A stretch of DNA of 64,000 nucleotides from Streptomyces albipurpureus (GTDB lineage Bacteria > Actinomycetota > Actinomycetes > Streptomycetales > Streptomycetaceae): contig NZ_JAMQAW010000002.1 in NCBI RefSeq assembly GCF_023701525.1, positions 334,765-398,764 of the forward strand, in the 5' to 3' direction. The stretch's first letter is position 1. The number at the start of each line of letters is the position of its first letter. The notes beneath the pieces are model-generated. The model saw nothing but the letters and a program-made list of their open reading frames with translations, did not search any database and was not told the origin of the DNA. This document shows, one piece after another, positions 38,681-47,975 of this stretch. The translations under genes were made by a program, and so were the position numbers.

Positions 38681-40302
38681 CCGACCAGCGGCATGACGGT
38701 AGGAAACCGGTCGTCATCGTCGGCGGCGGGCTCACCGGCCTCTCGGCGGCGGTGTTCCTCGCCCACCACGGCGTCCACGCCACGCTGCTGGAACGCCACC
38801 CCGACACCTCCTCCCATCCCAAGGCACGCGCGATCAACCCGCGCACCATGGAGGTGTACCGCGCGGTCGGCATGGAGGAGCGGGTACGGGCCGGGCGCTC
38901 ACCCATCTCCGGCAACACCGACCTGGTACATGTGGAGAGCCTCGCGGGCGAGGAACGCGTACGGATGCCCACCGCGTCACCCGAGGACATCGGTCGCATC
39001 GGCCCCGCCCAGTGGACCATGATCGATCAGAACCAGCTGGAGCCCATCCTGCGCGCCCGCGCCGTCGAGGCCGGGGCCGATGTCCGCTTCCACACCAGGG
39101 TCGATGCGGTCACGCAGGACGCCGACGGCGTCCTGCTGCGCACCACCGACCTCGCTACCGGCGAGAGCGGGGAACTGCGTGCCGCGTACGTCATCGCCGC
39201 CGACGGCAGCCGCAGCCCGGTCCGCGAGATGCTGTCCATCGGCGCCCAGGGCCCCGGCACCATCACCAACCTCGTCAGCTTCTTCTTCGAGGCGGACCTC
39301 GAACAGGCCCTGCGCGGGAGGAAGATCGTCGCCGCCTATGTCAACAATCCCTCGGTGCGCGGCACGATCATCCCGATAGACAACGACCGCCGCTGGGTCA
39401 TCAATGTCTCCTTCCGCCCCGACCAGGGCGAGAGCGCCGACGACTTCACCGAGGAGCGGTGCGCAGAACTGGTGCGCGCGGCCGTCGGCGTACCGGATCT
39501 CAAGCTCAGGATCGAGTCGGTGGACATGCCCGCCTGGGACATCTCGGCGCGAGTGGCGCAGACCTTCGCCAGTGGCCGGGTCCTCATCGCGGGTGACGCG
39601 GCCCATGTGATGCCGCCGACGGGGGCGTTCGGTGCGAGCACCGGCATCCAGGACGTGTACAACCTGGCGTGGAAGCTCGCCCTGGTGCTCGAAGGGCACG
39701 CCGGGGCCGGACTGCTGGAGACATACGACGCCGAGCGCAGGCCCGTCGCGCAGGAGACCGTGAAGCAGGCGATGCTGAGGTTCGCGGTGCGCGAGGGCAA
39801 GCAGTTCGGCGATGTCGCCGACGAACTCCTCGACGAGACGACGATGACCTTCGGCTACTGCTATCCGGCCGGGGCGTTCATCGCCGGCGAGGGTGCGCCG
39901 GACAGACTGATCGAGGATCCCGGCAACCCGAGCGGACGGCCGGGTTCGCGTGCGCCGCACCTCGTTCTCGACGGTCCGACGGGCGCTCTTTCCACGGTCG
40001 ACCTGTTCGGCAAGGGCTTTGTGCTGCTCGCGGACCCGGCCGGCGCCCGGTGGGCCGGTACGGAGGTGGACAAGGCGGCGCGGGACCTGGGCGTCGCCCT
40101 GTCCCTGAGGACGATCGGCCCGGCCTCGGGGACCGGTCCCGGTGACCGCGCCGGGCTGACGGACCGGGAGGGACTGTTCCACCGCCGCTACGGGCTCCCG
40201 CCGGGCGGTGCGGCACTGGTACGCCCCGACGGATTCGTCTGCTGGCGGGGTACGGGTGGGGAGATCGCAGGAGCGCTACGGAGGATTCTGGCGCGGGAGT
40301 GA
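38677..40302 (+). CDS. FAD-dependent aromatic hydroxylase (PHBH class), copy 3
   Basis: A 541-residue monooxygenase. IVGGGLTGLSAAVFLAHHG, AADGSRSPVRE and LIAGDAAHVMPPTGAFGAS are intact, and a C-terminal thioredoxin-like domain ends FVCWRG. It is most like copy 1 in this window (shared LTGLS, LAHHG and ETYDAERRPVA), which suggests duplication. It is translationally coupled to the upstream methyltransferase and ends at a strong bidirectional hairpin. Confidence 0.92.
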   Translation: MTDQRHDGRKPVVIVGGGLTGLSAAVFLAHHGVHATLLERHPDTSSHPKARAINPRTMEVYRAVGMEERVRAGRSPISGNTDLVHVESLAGEERVRMPTASPEDIGRIGPAQWTMIDQNQLEPILRARAVEAGADVRFHTRVDAVTQDADGVLLRTTDLATGESGELRAAYVIAADGSRSPVREMLSIGAQGPGTITNLVSFFFEADLEQALRGRKIVAAYVNNPSVRGTIIPIDNDRRWVINVSFRPDQGESADDFTEERCAELVRAAVGVPDLKLRIESVDMPAWDISARVAQTFASGRVLIAGDAAHVMPPTGAFGASTGIQDVYNLAWKLALVLEGHAGAGLLETYDAERRPVAQETVKQAMLRFAVREGKQFGDVADELLDETTMTFGYCYPAGAFIAGEGAPDRLIEDPGNPSGRPGSRAPHLVLDGPTGALSTVDLFGKGFVLLADPAGARWAGTEVDKAARDLGVALSLRTIGPASGTGPGDRAGLTDREGLFHRRYGLPPGGAALVRPDGFVCWRGTGGEIAGALRRILARE

Positions 40303-40609
40303 AGGCGGTCCCCCGGGCCCTGAAACCGCTGGGGCGCTCGGGCCCCGGCGGACGAACGGGACAGCGATCCCGCCATCCTCTTGGGCCGCCCGTCCGCATC
40401 CGGTGTGCTCGACGGTGTGGTCCGTGTCTGACAGCGGCCCGGGTGAACGCCTGATTCCGGGCCTTGTCGGCGGGGTGTCCGCCGACCGCAGTCGGCCCCG
40501 CGGATCTGCTGGTCCGTCCCTCGCCGGGCCGGCGCGCGGCGGACTGGGAAACGCGGTGTGCCCCAGGACCCACGGGTCCTGGGGCACACCGCGTCTCGGG
40601 AGCCCGGGC
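40303..40609. other. Convergent spacer with a strong hairpin
   Basis: It lies between two converging FAD monooxygenase genes. Only the 40552-40593 hairpin stands out. Confidence 0.6.
40552..40593. terminator. Bidirectional terminator, perfect 20-bp arms
   Basis: CGCGGTGTGCCCCAGGACCC and its exact complement flank a two-base loop, 17 bp from the leftward gene stop. The long G/C-rich stem between convergent genes fits a bidirectional terminator, though no T tract is present. Confidence 0.75.
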
Positions 40610-42331
40610 TCAGCGCCTCAGCAGACGGTCGACCACCGCGGTCAGTTCATCGCCGGGCGACCGTGCCGGCGCCGCCGCGTCCGCCGGTCCCCCGGGGTCC
40701 GGCAGCTCGCGCGCGCGCCAGGCGATGAACCCGTCGGGCCGGATCAGGACCGCCCCGCCGGAGCCCACTCCATAGGCCTTGAAGAATCGTTCCGTCACTT
40801 CCGGTGGGTCCCCTTCCCCCACCCGGTGGAACATGATCTCCACCCCGGCCGTCACCCGCACCCGGGCCGCCGCCGCCTCCCAGTCCGCACCGGCGGGTCC
40901 GGCGAGCAGCCAGAAACCACCGTCCAGCAGATCGTGCAGCGGCACGGACCGCCCGTCCCGCAGCAGAGACAGCTGCGGCGCCCTGGTGCCGGGACGGCCC
41001 GAAGGCACCGTGGGGTCCTCGACCGGCGCTCCGTCGTCCGGTCCTTCCTCGCCGAGGACCGCCACCGAACGGTAGACGTGCCCGAAGAGGACCGTCGTCT
41101 CGGGCCGGTGCCTGGCTGCCGCCGCCTCGTCGAGACCGCTGCGCTGGAGGTAGCGGATCACGCTCTGCTCGACGGTGAACTCGGCGACGGGTGCCCGCTC
41201 CTGCTCGTAGGAGTCCAGCAGTTCGGGACCCGCCAGGCCGCGCAGCACCAGCGCCAGTTTCCACGCCAGGTTGTGGGCGTCCTGCACCCCCGTGTTCCCG
41301 CCGAACCCGCCGGTGGGTGGCATCACATGGGCGCAGTCCCCGGCCAGCAGCACCCGCCCCGAGCGGAATCCGTCGGCGACCCATGCCGCGATCTCCCAGC
41401 TGTCGGAGGACTCGATCTCCACCGGTAGGTCCGGGACGCCGACCGCGGCACGTACCAGTTCGGCGCACGCCTTCGGGCCGTACTCCCGATGGCTGTCCCC
41501 GGGCGGCAGGCTGGGGGCCAGCACCCAGCGGTCGCCACCCCCGTCCCCCTCTCCGATCTTGCCGAGTACGCCCTTGACCGCCGGGTTGCTGACGAAGCAG
41601 AGGAAGAACCGCCGCCCGGCCACATAGGGGTCGAGGTCGGCATGGAAGACGATGTTCATCTGGCGGCCGAAGACGCCCTGCCCGTGTTGCCCGATGCCCA
41701 GGTGCTCGCGCACCGGCGCGCGGAACCCGTCGGCGGCGATCAGGTACCGGGCGCGTACCCGGCACTCTGGCCCGGCAGCCCCTTCGCGGATGACGGCGTC
41801 CACGCCGTCATCGTCCTGGGTGAACGAGACGAGTTCGGTGCCGAACCGGAGATCCGCGCCGAGCTCCGCGGCCCGGTCGAGCAGCACCGGCTCGAACCGG
41901 TCCTGGCCGATCAGCGTCCAGCCGGTGGTACCGACGTCGTCCCGGTCGTGTCGGAAGGGACCGTCGAACCTGCCCAGTTCGCGTCCGGCGAGGGATTCGG
42001 CCTGGAGGATGTCGCCGTACTGGGCGTACGGATTCTCCTGTACGCGTATCGCCGCTTCGAGCCCCAGCGCACGCATCAACTCCATGGTGCGCGGGCTGGC
42101 CGCCTGTGCGCGGGGGTGTGCCGAGACCTCCCGGTGGCGCTCGACCAGCAGGGCCCGTACGCCCTGCCGTGCGAGGAACAGGGCCATGGCAAGACCCACC
42201 ATGCTGCCGCCGACGATCAGCACCTCGGTGTCCTCGTCCGCCGCCTTCCGCGCGAACGTGCCCTGCCCGGTCCGTGCCGTCGCGCCTTCCGCCGTGTCCG
42301 CTGTTCCTCGCGCAGCCGTCCCGTCCGTCAT
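40610..42331 (-). CDS. FAD-dependent monooxygenase (PHBH class), copy 4
   Basis: A 573-residue monooxygenase, transcribed against its neighbours. A ~35-residue Ala/Thr-rich leader precedes LIVGGSMVGLAMALFLARQG, AADGFRAPVRE and LLAGDCAHVMPPTGGFGGN. In the GD motif the usual GDAAH is GDCAH. GGAG lies six bases before the ATG; the longer upstream frame has no homology. It is divergent from the DUF1772 gene and so probably shares a control region with the amide-forming operon. Ring hydroxylation or Baeyer-Villiger cleavage are both possible for this class. Confidence 0.92.
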   Translation of the reverse strand: MTDGTAARGTADTAEGATARTGQGTFARKAADEDTEVLIVGGSMVGLAMALFLARQGVRALLVERHREVSAHPRAQAASPRTMELMRALGLEAAIRVQENPYAQYGDILQAESLAGRELGRFDGPFRHDRDDVGTTGWTLIGQDRFEPVLLDRAAELGADLRFGTELVSFTQDDDGVDAVIREGAAGPECRVRARYLIAADGFRAPVREHLGIGQHGQGVFGRQMNIVFHADLDPYVAGRRFFLCFVSNPAVKGVLGKIGEGDGGGDRWVLAPSLPPGDSHREYGPKACAELVRAAVGVPDLPVEIESSDSWEIAAWVADGFRSGRVLLAGDCAHVMPPTGGFGGNTGVQDAHNLAWKLALVLRGLAGPELLDSYEQERAPVAEFTVEQSVIRYLQRSGLDEAAAARHRPETTVLFGHVYRSVAVLGEEGPDDGAPVEDPTVPSGRPGTRAPQLSLLRDGRSVPLHDLLDGGFWLLAGPAGADWEAAAARVRVTAGVEIMFHRVGEGDPPEVTERFFKAYGVGSGGAVLIRPDGFIAWRARELPDPGGPADAAAPARSPGDELTAVVDRLLRR

Positions 42332-42572
42332 CGATGGCTCCTCAGGGTGAGTGGGTACCGTCCCGGCCGAGGCAACACCTGTCCGCTCGAAGCAGGCTCG
42401 GACCCGGGCCGAGCCCGTGCAGCACGCGTCCCAGCATTCCCAGGTGTCTTCGAGCGGCATCCGAGGAGCGGCTGCGATCGTGCGGTCCCATGTGCGGGCT
42501 CCGGGCCCGTCATCGCCGAGGTGAGCGGCCGGGCGGCCGGCCTGGCGGACGAGCGACGGAAGGCGGAGAACC

Positions 42573-43022
42573 GTGGTGGAGGCGCTGAGCGTACTGGTGC
42601 TGTTGGGCACCGGCCTGGTGGCCGGGGTGCTGTTCGCGGTCGCGGTGAGTGTGATGCCGGCGCTGATCGCGATGCCCCCCGACCGGTATGTGATCACGCA
42701 CAAGCTGCTCGGTCGGCGCTACGACCGGATCATGCCGTTCATCGTCGTCGGCGCCACGGTGATCGACGTGGTCCTCGCGGTGCGGGCAACCGGCGGCGCC
42801 CGTCTCCTGTTCGCGGCGGCGGCACTGTGCATGGTCGGAGTCGCGGTGGTGTCGCAGACGAGGAACGTGCCGATCAACAACCGGGTCAAGCGCACCGACC
42901 CGGACGCCATCGGCTCCGACTGGCATGACCCGCGCGGCCAGTGGCGGGACTGGCATCTGGTCCGTACCGGCTTCGCGGTAGCCGGCTGCACCCTGTCCGC
43001 CACCGCCGTGGTGCTGTCGTGA
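42573..43022 (+). CDS. DUF1772 membrane protein, anthrone-oxygenase-like
   Basis: A 149-residue protein with four hydrophobic helices (VLVLLGTGLVAGVLFAV, FIVVGATVIDVVLAV, ARLLFAAAALCMVGVAVV and a C-terminal helix) and the conserved TRNVPINN segment between helices 3 and 4. This layout is that of DUF1772 proteins, which include fungal anthrone oxidases such as HypC. It would oxidise an anthrone intermediate to an anthraquinone with O2 and no cofactor. GGCGGAG stands before the GTG start. Its stop overlaps the next start (GTGA). Confidence 0.8.
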   Translation: MVEALSVLVLLGTGLVAGVLFAVAVSVMPALIAMPPDRYVITHKLLGRRYDRIMPFIVVGATVIDVVLAVRATGGARLLFAAAALCMVGVAVVSQTRNVPINNRVKRTDPDAIGSDWHDPRGQWRDWHLVRTGFAVAGCTLSATAVVLS

Positions 43023-43639
43023 GCACGCGCGTGGAACGGGCCCTGCCGGACGGCGAGGAGCGCGTCCGGGCGGATGCCCGAATGCGGGCCCTGCTCGCCG
43101 GGCCCGCCCCCGGGCCGATCGCCGAACGTCTGGCACTGCTCCACTTCACCGGCCGCCGCACCGGCCGCCTCTACACCGTGCCCGCGGGCATACACCGGCT
43201 CACGGCTACCCCCGAGAACGGACTCGGCGCCTCGCCCGTTCCCCCGCTGGTGGTGGCCACCGGAAGTCCCTGGCGGCACAACTTCACGGGTGGCGCGGGC
43301 GGCGAACTGACCTGGCGCGGGCGGCGTACCCCCGCCCGCTTCACGCTGGTCACCGACCTCGAACGGACCGCCCGCGGCTATCTGATGCTGTATCAGCGAT
43401 ATGGCGACGCGGCCGGACGGCGCCTCGGCATCGCCGTCACCGGCGAAGATGCCCCGGGCCTTGCTGAGTTCACCGAGGCCGTCGACCGCTGCGGACTCGC
43501 CCTGGTCGAGGTCGGACTCGCCCCGGACGCGGGGAGCGGCGCCGCTGCCGGTACCCCGGACGCCCAGGACCGGGTGGCCGCCCTGCCCCCTGTCGGCGCC
43601 ACCGACACCGACACTGCTGACGAGAGGACCTCGCAATGA
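43019..43639 (+). CDS. Deazaflavin-dependent nitroreductase-family protein
   Basis: A 206-residue protein. LHFTGRRTGRLYTVPAGI and PLVVATGSPWRHNFTGG match the F420-binding split-barrel of Ddn-type proteins (TGRxxGxxxxVP and a WxxNxxxxG-like block). A ~45-residue Ala/Asp-rich tail is added. It is coupled at both ends by four-base overlaps, so it is made with the DUF1772 protein and the amide synthetase. It may reduce a quinone or enone with F420H2, or bind flavin. Confidence 0.8.
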   Translation: MSTRVERALPDGEERVRADARMRALLAGPAPGPIAERLALLHFTGRRTGRLYTVPAGIHRLTATPENGLGASPVPPLVVATGSPWRHNFTGGAGGELTWRGRRTPARFTLVTDLERTARGYLMLYQRYGDAAGRRLGIAVTGEDAPGLAEFTEAVDRCGLALVEVGLAPDAGSGAAAGTPDAQDRVAALPPVGATDTDTADERTSQ

Positions 43640-45495
43640 GCGGAATCACCGGCTGGGTGGACTTCGAACGGGATCTGGTCCCGGAAGCCGCCACCGTACG
43701 GTCCATGGCGCGTGCCATCGCCCACCGGGGCCCCGACGGGGAGGCCGAGTGGATCCGCGGCCACGCCGCGCTGGCCCACCGCAGGCTCGCGCTGCTCGAC
43801 GAGGGCCCCGCCCCGCAGCCCGTCGTCCACGCCACGGAGAGCGGGCCGGTCGCGGTGCTCACCCTCGACGGGGTGATCACCAACCATGCGGCCGTGCGGC
43901 GTGAACTCGTGGCCAAGGGCCACCGGTTCGCCGGGCACGGGGACGGCGAACTGGCACTGAACGCCTATCTGGAGTGGGGCGGCGACTTCCTCACCCGGCT
44001 CGACGGCATGTTCGCCCTCGCCGTGTGGGACGAGCGGCGGCAGCAACTGCTGCTCGCCCGTGACCGGCTCGGTGTGAAACCGCTCTGCTACTACCGCACC
44101 CCGTCCGGGCTGCTGTTCGGCTCCGAGCCCAAGGCACTCCTCGCCCACCCGGCCGTGCGACCGGTGGTGGACGCCGACGGGCTGCGCGAGTTGTTCGCGC
44201 ACAGCCGCAAGCCCGGCACCGGGGTGTTCCGCGGAGTGTGCGAGGTGCTGCCGGGCCACGCCCTGCTGGTACGCGCGCCAGGCACCGCGCACCGCCGCTA
44301 CTGGTCTCTGCCCGCCCGCCACCACACCGACAGTCCGAAGGCCACCATCGCCACCGTGCGGCGACTGCTCTCCGAGGCGGTGGCAGCCCATCTGCGGGCC
44401 GATGTCCCGGTGGGCGCGATGCTCTCCGGAGGCATCGACTCCAGCGCGCTCACCGCGCTGGCGGCTCGCTCGGTCCCCGGCCGGACGCGCAGCTTCTCCG
44501 TGAACTTCGCCGGATACACCGAGAACTTCGAACCGCATCCGACGATGCGCGCCACCCCCGACGCCCCGTTCGCGGAGATCGCCGCCCGCCATATCGCCAC
44601 CCATCACAGCGAGATATTGCTCAACACGTCCGCCCTGACGGACCCCGCGGTCCACGCGGCGGCGCTGCGCAGCCAGGACGCCCCGTCCCCGCTCGGCGAC
44701 ATGGACGTCTCGTTGCTGCTGTTCTTCGAGGCGCTGCGCGAAGCGGGCGTCACCGCGGTCCTGTCGGGAGAAACCGCCGACGAGGTCTTCAACGGCTATT
44801 TCTGGGCTTACGAGCCGGCGCACAGCAACGCGACGACATTCCCCTGGGTCTCCTTCGAACGGGGGCACGACGCCGCCGCCGGCGGTCTGGGCTGCTCGCT
44901 GGTCGACCGGGCGCTACGGAAGGAACTGGACTTCATGGAGTACGCCGACCAGCACTACCGCGACGCGATCGCCGAGGTCCCGCACGCCGACGGGGAGAGC
45001 CCGGTGGAGCGCCGGGCGCGCGAGGTCACCTATCTGGCACTGACCCGCTGGGCGCCGACCCATCTGGACCGCGCGGACCGGATGAGCATGGCGCACGGGG
45101 TGCAGTTGCGTCCCCCGTTCTGCGACCGGGCCCTGGTGGAGTACGTCTACAACGTGCCGGCGGCCCAGAAGCGGGTGGGCGGGCAGGAGAAGAGCCTGCT
45201 GCGCGCGGCCGTGGCCGATCTGCTGCCGGAGCCGGTGCTGAATCGGCGCAAGAGCGCCTACCCGACGACCCAGGACTCGGCGTACGGCCGGTTCGTCCGG
45301 GCCCGGTTCGCCGAACTGGCCGCCGACCGTGGCTCGCCGGTCGCTCCGCTGCTGGACCGGGCGGCCACCGAAGCGGCGCTGGGCGGGGCGGACGCGCCCA
45401 GCGGTGCCTTCGCGTGGGTGGAGCGGGCGAGCATGGAGATGGTGCTCCAACTGGACACTTGGCTGACGGAGTACCAGGTCCGACTGCGGCTGTGA
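43636..45495 (+). CDS. Asparagine-synthetase-like amide synthetase with Ser at position 2
   Basis: A 619-residue protein of the AsnB class. The N-terminal domain begins MSGITGW where glutaminases begin MCGI, so the catalytic Cys is Ser. The glutamine-binding NGEIYNH block reads DGVITNH, a second change. The C-terminal synthetase domain is intact: GAMLSGGIDSSAL (~260, the PP-loop), GETADEVFNGY and RADRMSMAHGVQLRPPF. Proteins of this build include OxyD-type amidotransferases and the amide synthetases of pentangular pathways; beta-lactam synthetase also lacks Cys2. It probably adenylates a carboxylate and forms an amide from free ammonia or an internal amine rather than from glutamine. It is coupled to the preceding reductase by ATGA. 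Confidence 0.9.
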   Translation: MSGITGWVDFERDLVPEAATVRSMARAIAHRGPDGEAEWIRGHAALAHRRLALLDEGPAPQPVVHATESGPVAVLTLDGVITNHAAVRRELVAKGHRFAGHGDGELALNAYLEWGGDFLTRLDGMFALAVWDERRQQLLLARDRLGVKPLCYYRTPSGLLFGSEPKALLAHPAVRPVVDADGLRELFAHSRKPGTGVFRGVCEVLPGHALLVRAPGTAHRRYWSLPARHHTDSPKATIATVRRLLSEAVAAHLRADVPVGAMLSGGIDSSALTALAARSVPGRTRSFSVNFAGYTENFEPHPTMRATPDAPFAEIAARHIATHHSEILLNTSALTDPAVHAAALRSQDAPSPLGDMDVSLLLFFEALREAGVTAVLSGETADEVFNGYFWAYEPAHSNATTFPWVSFERGHDAAAGGLGCSLVDRALRKELDFMEYADQHYRDAIAEVPHADGESPVERRAREVTYLALTRWAPTHLDRADRMSMAHGVQLRPPFCDRALVEYVYNVPAAQKRVGGQEKSLLRAAVADLLPEPVLNRRKSAYPTTQDSAYGRFVRARFAELAADRGSPVAPLLDRAATEAALGGADAPSGAFAWVERASMEMVLQLDTWLTEYQVRLRL

Positions 45496-45537
45496 GCCAC
45501 CTGTGCCGTGGGGCCGGCCCAAGCACCCCCGCCAGAT

Positions 45538-45609
45538 AAGTGTCACTTGACATGATTTTCCAGCATGCAATAGCGTTCAGGAACGCACATACATGCCAAC
45601 ATCTATAAT
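45538..45609 (+). promoter_or_regulatory. AT-rich promoter region after the amide synthetase
   Basis: AAGTGTCACTT is an 11-bp palindrome overlapping TTGACA (45547). TAGCGT follows 18 bp later as a possible -10. A second -10-like TATAAT lies at 45604. A terminator stands only 67 bp further on, so a transcript from here would be short unless the terminator is read through. Confidence 0.4.
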
Positions 45610-45675
45610 ATGAGTGACCCGAAGTGAAACGGCGAACGTCCGAGGTCCGGCTGGGCGCCAACCGGTTTTACCGGT

Positions 45676-45731
45676 CCGGGGGTGGCCTATCCCATCGTGA
45701 AGTCGGGATAGGCCACCCCCGGGTTTTGTTG
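45676..45731 (+). terminator. Intrinsic terminator upstream of the SARP gene
   Basis: Perfect 18-bp arms (CCGGGGGTGGCCTATCCC) with an 11-base loop are followed by GGTTTTGTTG. It lies 181 bp after the amide synthetase stop and 214 bp before the regulator start. It separates the two units or acts on the regulator leader. Confidence 0.85.
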
Positions 45732-45944
45732 AAGACCACATCGGGCGCGTTCGGCCGCAAGGATGCGCCGATTTCGGAGGCAACTGCGCTATGTGACACC
45801 CTGTTTGCCTCAAATGGACTGCGCCGGTGGACATTGCCTACAAATAAACTCATCAGCAGGGGATGGGAGTTGAGCTTTTCCGATCGCGGGCGGATTCCGA
45901 ACGACGGCCCGTGGCCCAGGAGGCCGCGCGCCTAGGGGGATGCA

Positions 45945-47975
45945 TTGATAGAGATCGGTCTGTTGGGTTCGTTCCGGGTAATACGCGATGGTGTGGATGT
46001 CACCCCATCGGCACCCAAACTGCGCCAGGTACTGACGCTTCTGGTGCTCAACGCCAATGCGCTGGTCAGCGTTGACCAGTTATGCGCCGAGCTGTGGGGC
46101 GAACTCCCGCCGCTCAGTGCGCTGACCACTCTGCAAACGTATATCTACCAACTCAGAAGGAAACTCCGGCTGACCATCGGTCAGTCCGGCGCCCCTTTCG
46201 GTTCCTGCCCGCCAAGGGAGTCCCCCGCCCTGCTGACAAGGGTCGGAGGATATGAACTCCGGCTGGCGGACAGGAAGTGCGTGGATGCCTTTCGATTCGA
46301 GCAGCTGGTGCAGCGGGGTAAGGCGGAGTACCGGGCGGGCTCAGCGGAGAGCGCCTCCGCCACGTTCAAGGAGGCTCTCGCCGTCTGGCACGGCGACGCC
46401 CTGGTGGACGTGGCAGCCGGCCGACGACTCTCGCTATGGGCCACTCAGCTCCAGGAACAGCGCAAGGGAATCCTCGAACAGCGATTCGCCGTGGAACTGG
46501 AACTCGGCCACCACCAGACAGTCCTGGACGAGCTCTCGGCCGAGTTCCGCACCTGCCCGACCCATGAGGCATTCGCGGGGCAGCTGATGCGGGCCCTGCA
46601 CCGCGGCGGACGGCGGGCCGAGGCGCTGGACGTCTTTCGCACCCTGCGCGCCCGATTGGTCGAGGAACTCGGACTAGAACCCTCCGCCGCCCTACAGCGG
46701 CTGCATCAGGAAGTTCTCACCGACCGCAGTCATATCGCCCTATCGCCCCGAAACCGGCCGGAGGCGGCGGTGCAGACCCGCACCACCACCGCGCCGGCGT
46801 CAGAGCGGGCCCCGGACCGGACCGGCCCCGCAGGCCCGCCCGCGGCTCCCGCCGCGCTTGCTCCAGCGCAACTACCGGCGGACATAGCCGACTTCGTCGG
46901 ACGCTCCGTCGAACTGGGCCAGCTGGAGGAGTATCTGCGCTCCGGTGGGAAGGGCGGCGCCGAAGGGCGCGGGGTACGCCTGGTCGAGGTACACGGCCCG
47001 CCGGGCGTCGGCAAGACGGCCTTCGCCGTCCGCGCCGCCCATCGGCTGCGTCCGCACTTCCCCGACGGACAGCTGTTCATGGACCTCTCCCGGTGTGGCA
47101 ACGGTTCCTCCCAACTCGCCGATGTGCTGGCCACCAGCCTCAGTTCCTGCGACATCCGCCGTCCCTCGCTCCCTACCGGGCTCGACGAACTCGGCCAGCT
47201 GTTCCGCAGCTGGACCGCCGACCGGCGGGTCCTGGTCGTCGTCGACGACGTGCTCGCGGCCTCCCAGCTGCGCGCGCTGATGCCCGGAGGCTCGGGCTGC
47301 GCGGTCATCGCCACCAACCGCTACCGGTCGCACGGCCTGGCCACCGGCCGGAAGATCGTCCTTCCCGCGCTCTCCAACGCCGAGGCCCTCAGCCTCTACG
47401 AAGGAGTCGCTGACGCCCGGCAGCGCGACGACGACCGGGATTCGGTGCGGGACCTGGTGTACGGGTGCGAGGGGCTGCCGCTGCTCATCAGGGCGGTGGC
47501 CGGACGGCTCGCCACCCGGCCCGGCTGGTCGGCGGCTCGCCTCAACGCCCGGCTGCGCAGCGACCCGAGTCTGCTGCTGGGGCTTCCCGCGGGCACCCAG
47601 TCGCTGCTCTGCACCGTCGAGTCCAGCTACCGGCACCTCTCCCCGCGCCACCGCGACCTGCTGCGGCTGATGGCCGAGAGCAGCCGCGCGCGCTGGAACC
47701 TGAAGGAGGTGACGGAACTTCTGCCTCGGCCGGCGGGGGACACCGAGACGCTGCTCGAATATCTGGTGGACGTCCATCTGGTGGACGAACTCGACGCCCC
47801 GCTCACCCTGCGGGACGCCGAACCCGTCTACCGGCTGCCACGGCTCATCCGGCACGCGCTGCTGGCGCTGTACGGCGAGCCGTCGCACGCGTCCCGGCCG
47901 GTCGGCGACGACGGCACGACGAGCCGGGAAGGCATCGGCCGTCCCGAGCCGGAGCACACCGGCAGCCGGCTGTAG
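45945..47975 (+). CDS. SARP-family pathway activator with NB-ARC-like domain and a TTA codon
   Basis: A 676-residue regulator. Residues ~1-95 form the OmpR-like winged helix (GLLGSFRV, PKLRQVLTLLVL, TTLQTYIYQLRRKL), ~100-260 the bacterial transcriptional activation domain ending ELGLEPSAALQRLHQ, then a Pro/Ala linker and an ATPase region with GPPGVGKTAFAVRAA (P-loop, ~348) and VLVVVDDV. No TPR tail is present, so it is a medium-size SARP. The start is TTG with GGGGGA upstream. Codon 46 is TTA, so translation should need the bldA tRNA. It probably activates the polyketide genes by binding direct repeats near their promoters. Confidence 0.93.
   Translation: MIEIGLLGSFRVIRDGVDVTPSAPKLRQVLTLLVLNANALVSVDQLCAELWGELPPLSALTTLQTYIYQLRRKLRLTIGQSGAPFGSCPPRESPALLTRVGGYELRLADRKCVDAFRFEQLVQRGKAEYRAGSAESASATFKEALAVWHGDALVDVAAGRRLSLWATQLQEQRKGILEQRFAVELELGHHQTVLDELSAEFRTCPTHEAFAGQLMRALHRGGRRAEALDVFRTLRARLVEELGLEPSAALQRLHQEVLTDRSHIALSPRNRPEAAVQTRTTTAPASERAPDRTGPAGPPAAPAALAPAQLPADIADFVGRSVELGQLEEYLRSGGKGGAEGRGVRLVEVHGPPGVGKTAFAVRAAHRLRPHFPDGQLFMDLSRCGNGSSQLADVLATSLSSCDIRRPSLPTGLDELGQLFRSWTADRRVLVVVDDVLAASQLRALMPGGSGCAVIATNRYRSHGLATGRKIVLPALSNAEALSLYEGVADARQRDDDRDSVRDLVYGCEGLPLLIRAVAGRLATRPGWSAARLNARLRSDPSLLLGLPAGTQSLLCTVESSYRHLSPRHRDLLRLMAESSRARWNLKEVTELLPRPAGDTETLLEYLVDVHLVDELDAPLTLRDAEPVYRLPRLIRHALLALYGEPSHASRPVGDDGTTSREGIGRPEPEHTGSRL

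Noticed and set aside
45624..45935. A 103-codon frame before the SARP gene
   Set aside because: It reads through the intrinsic terminator stem and has no family resemblance.
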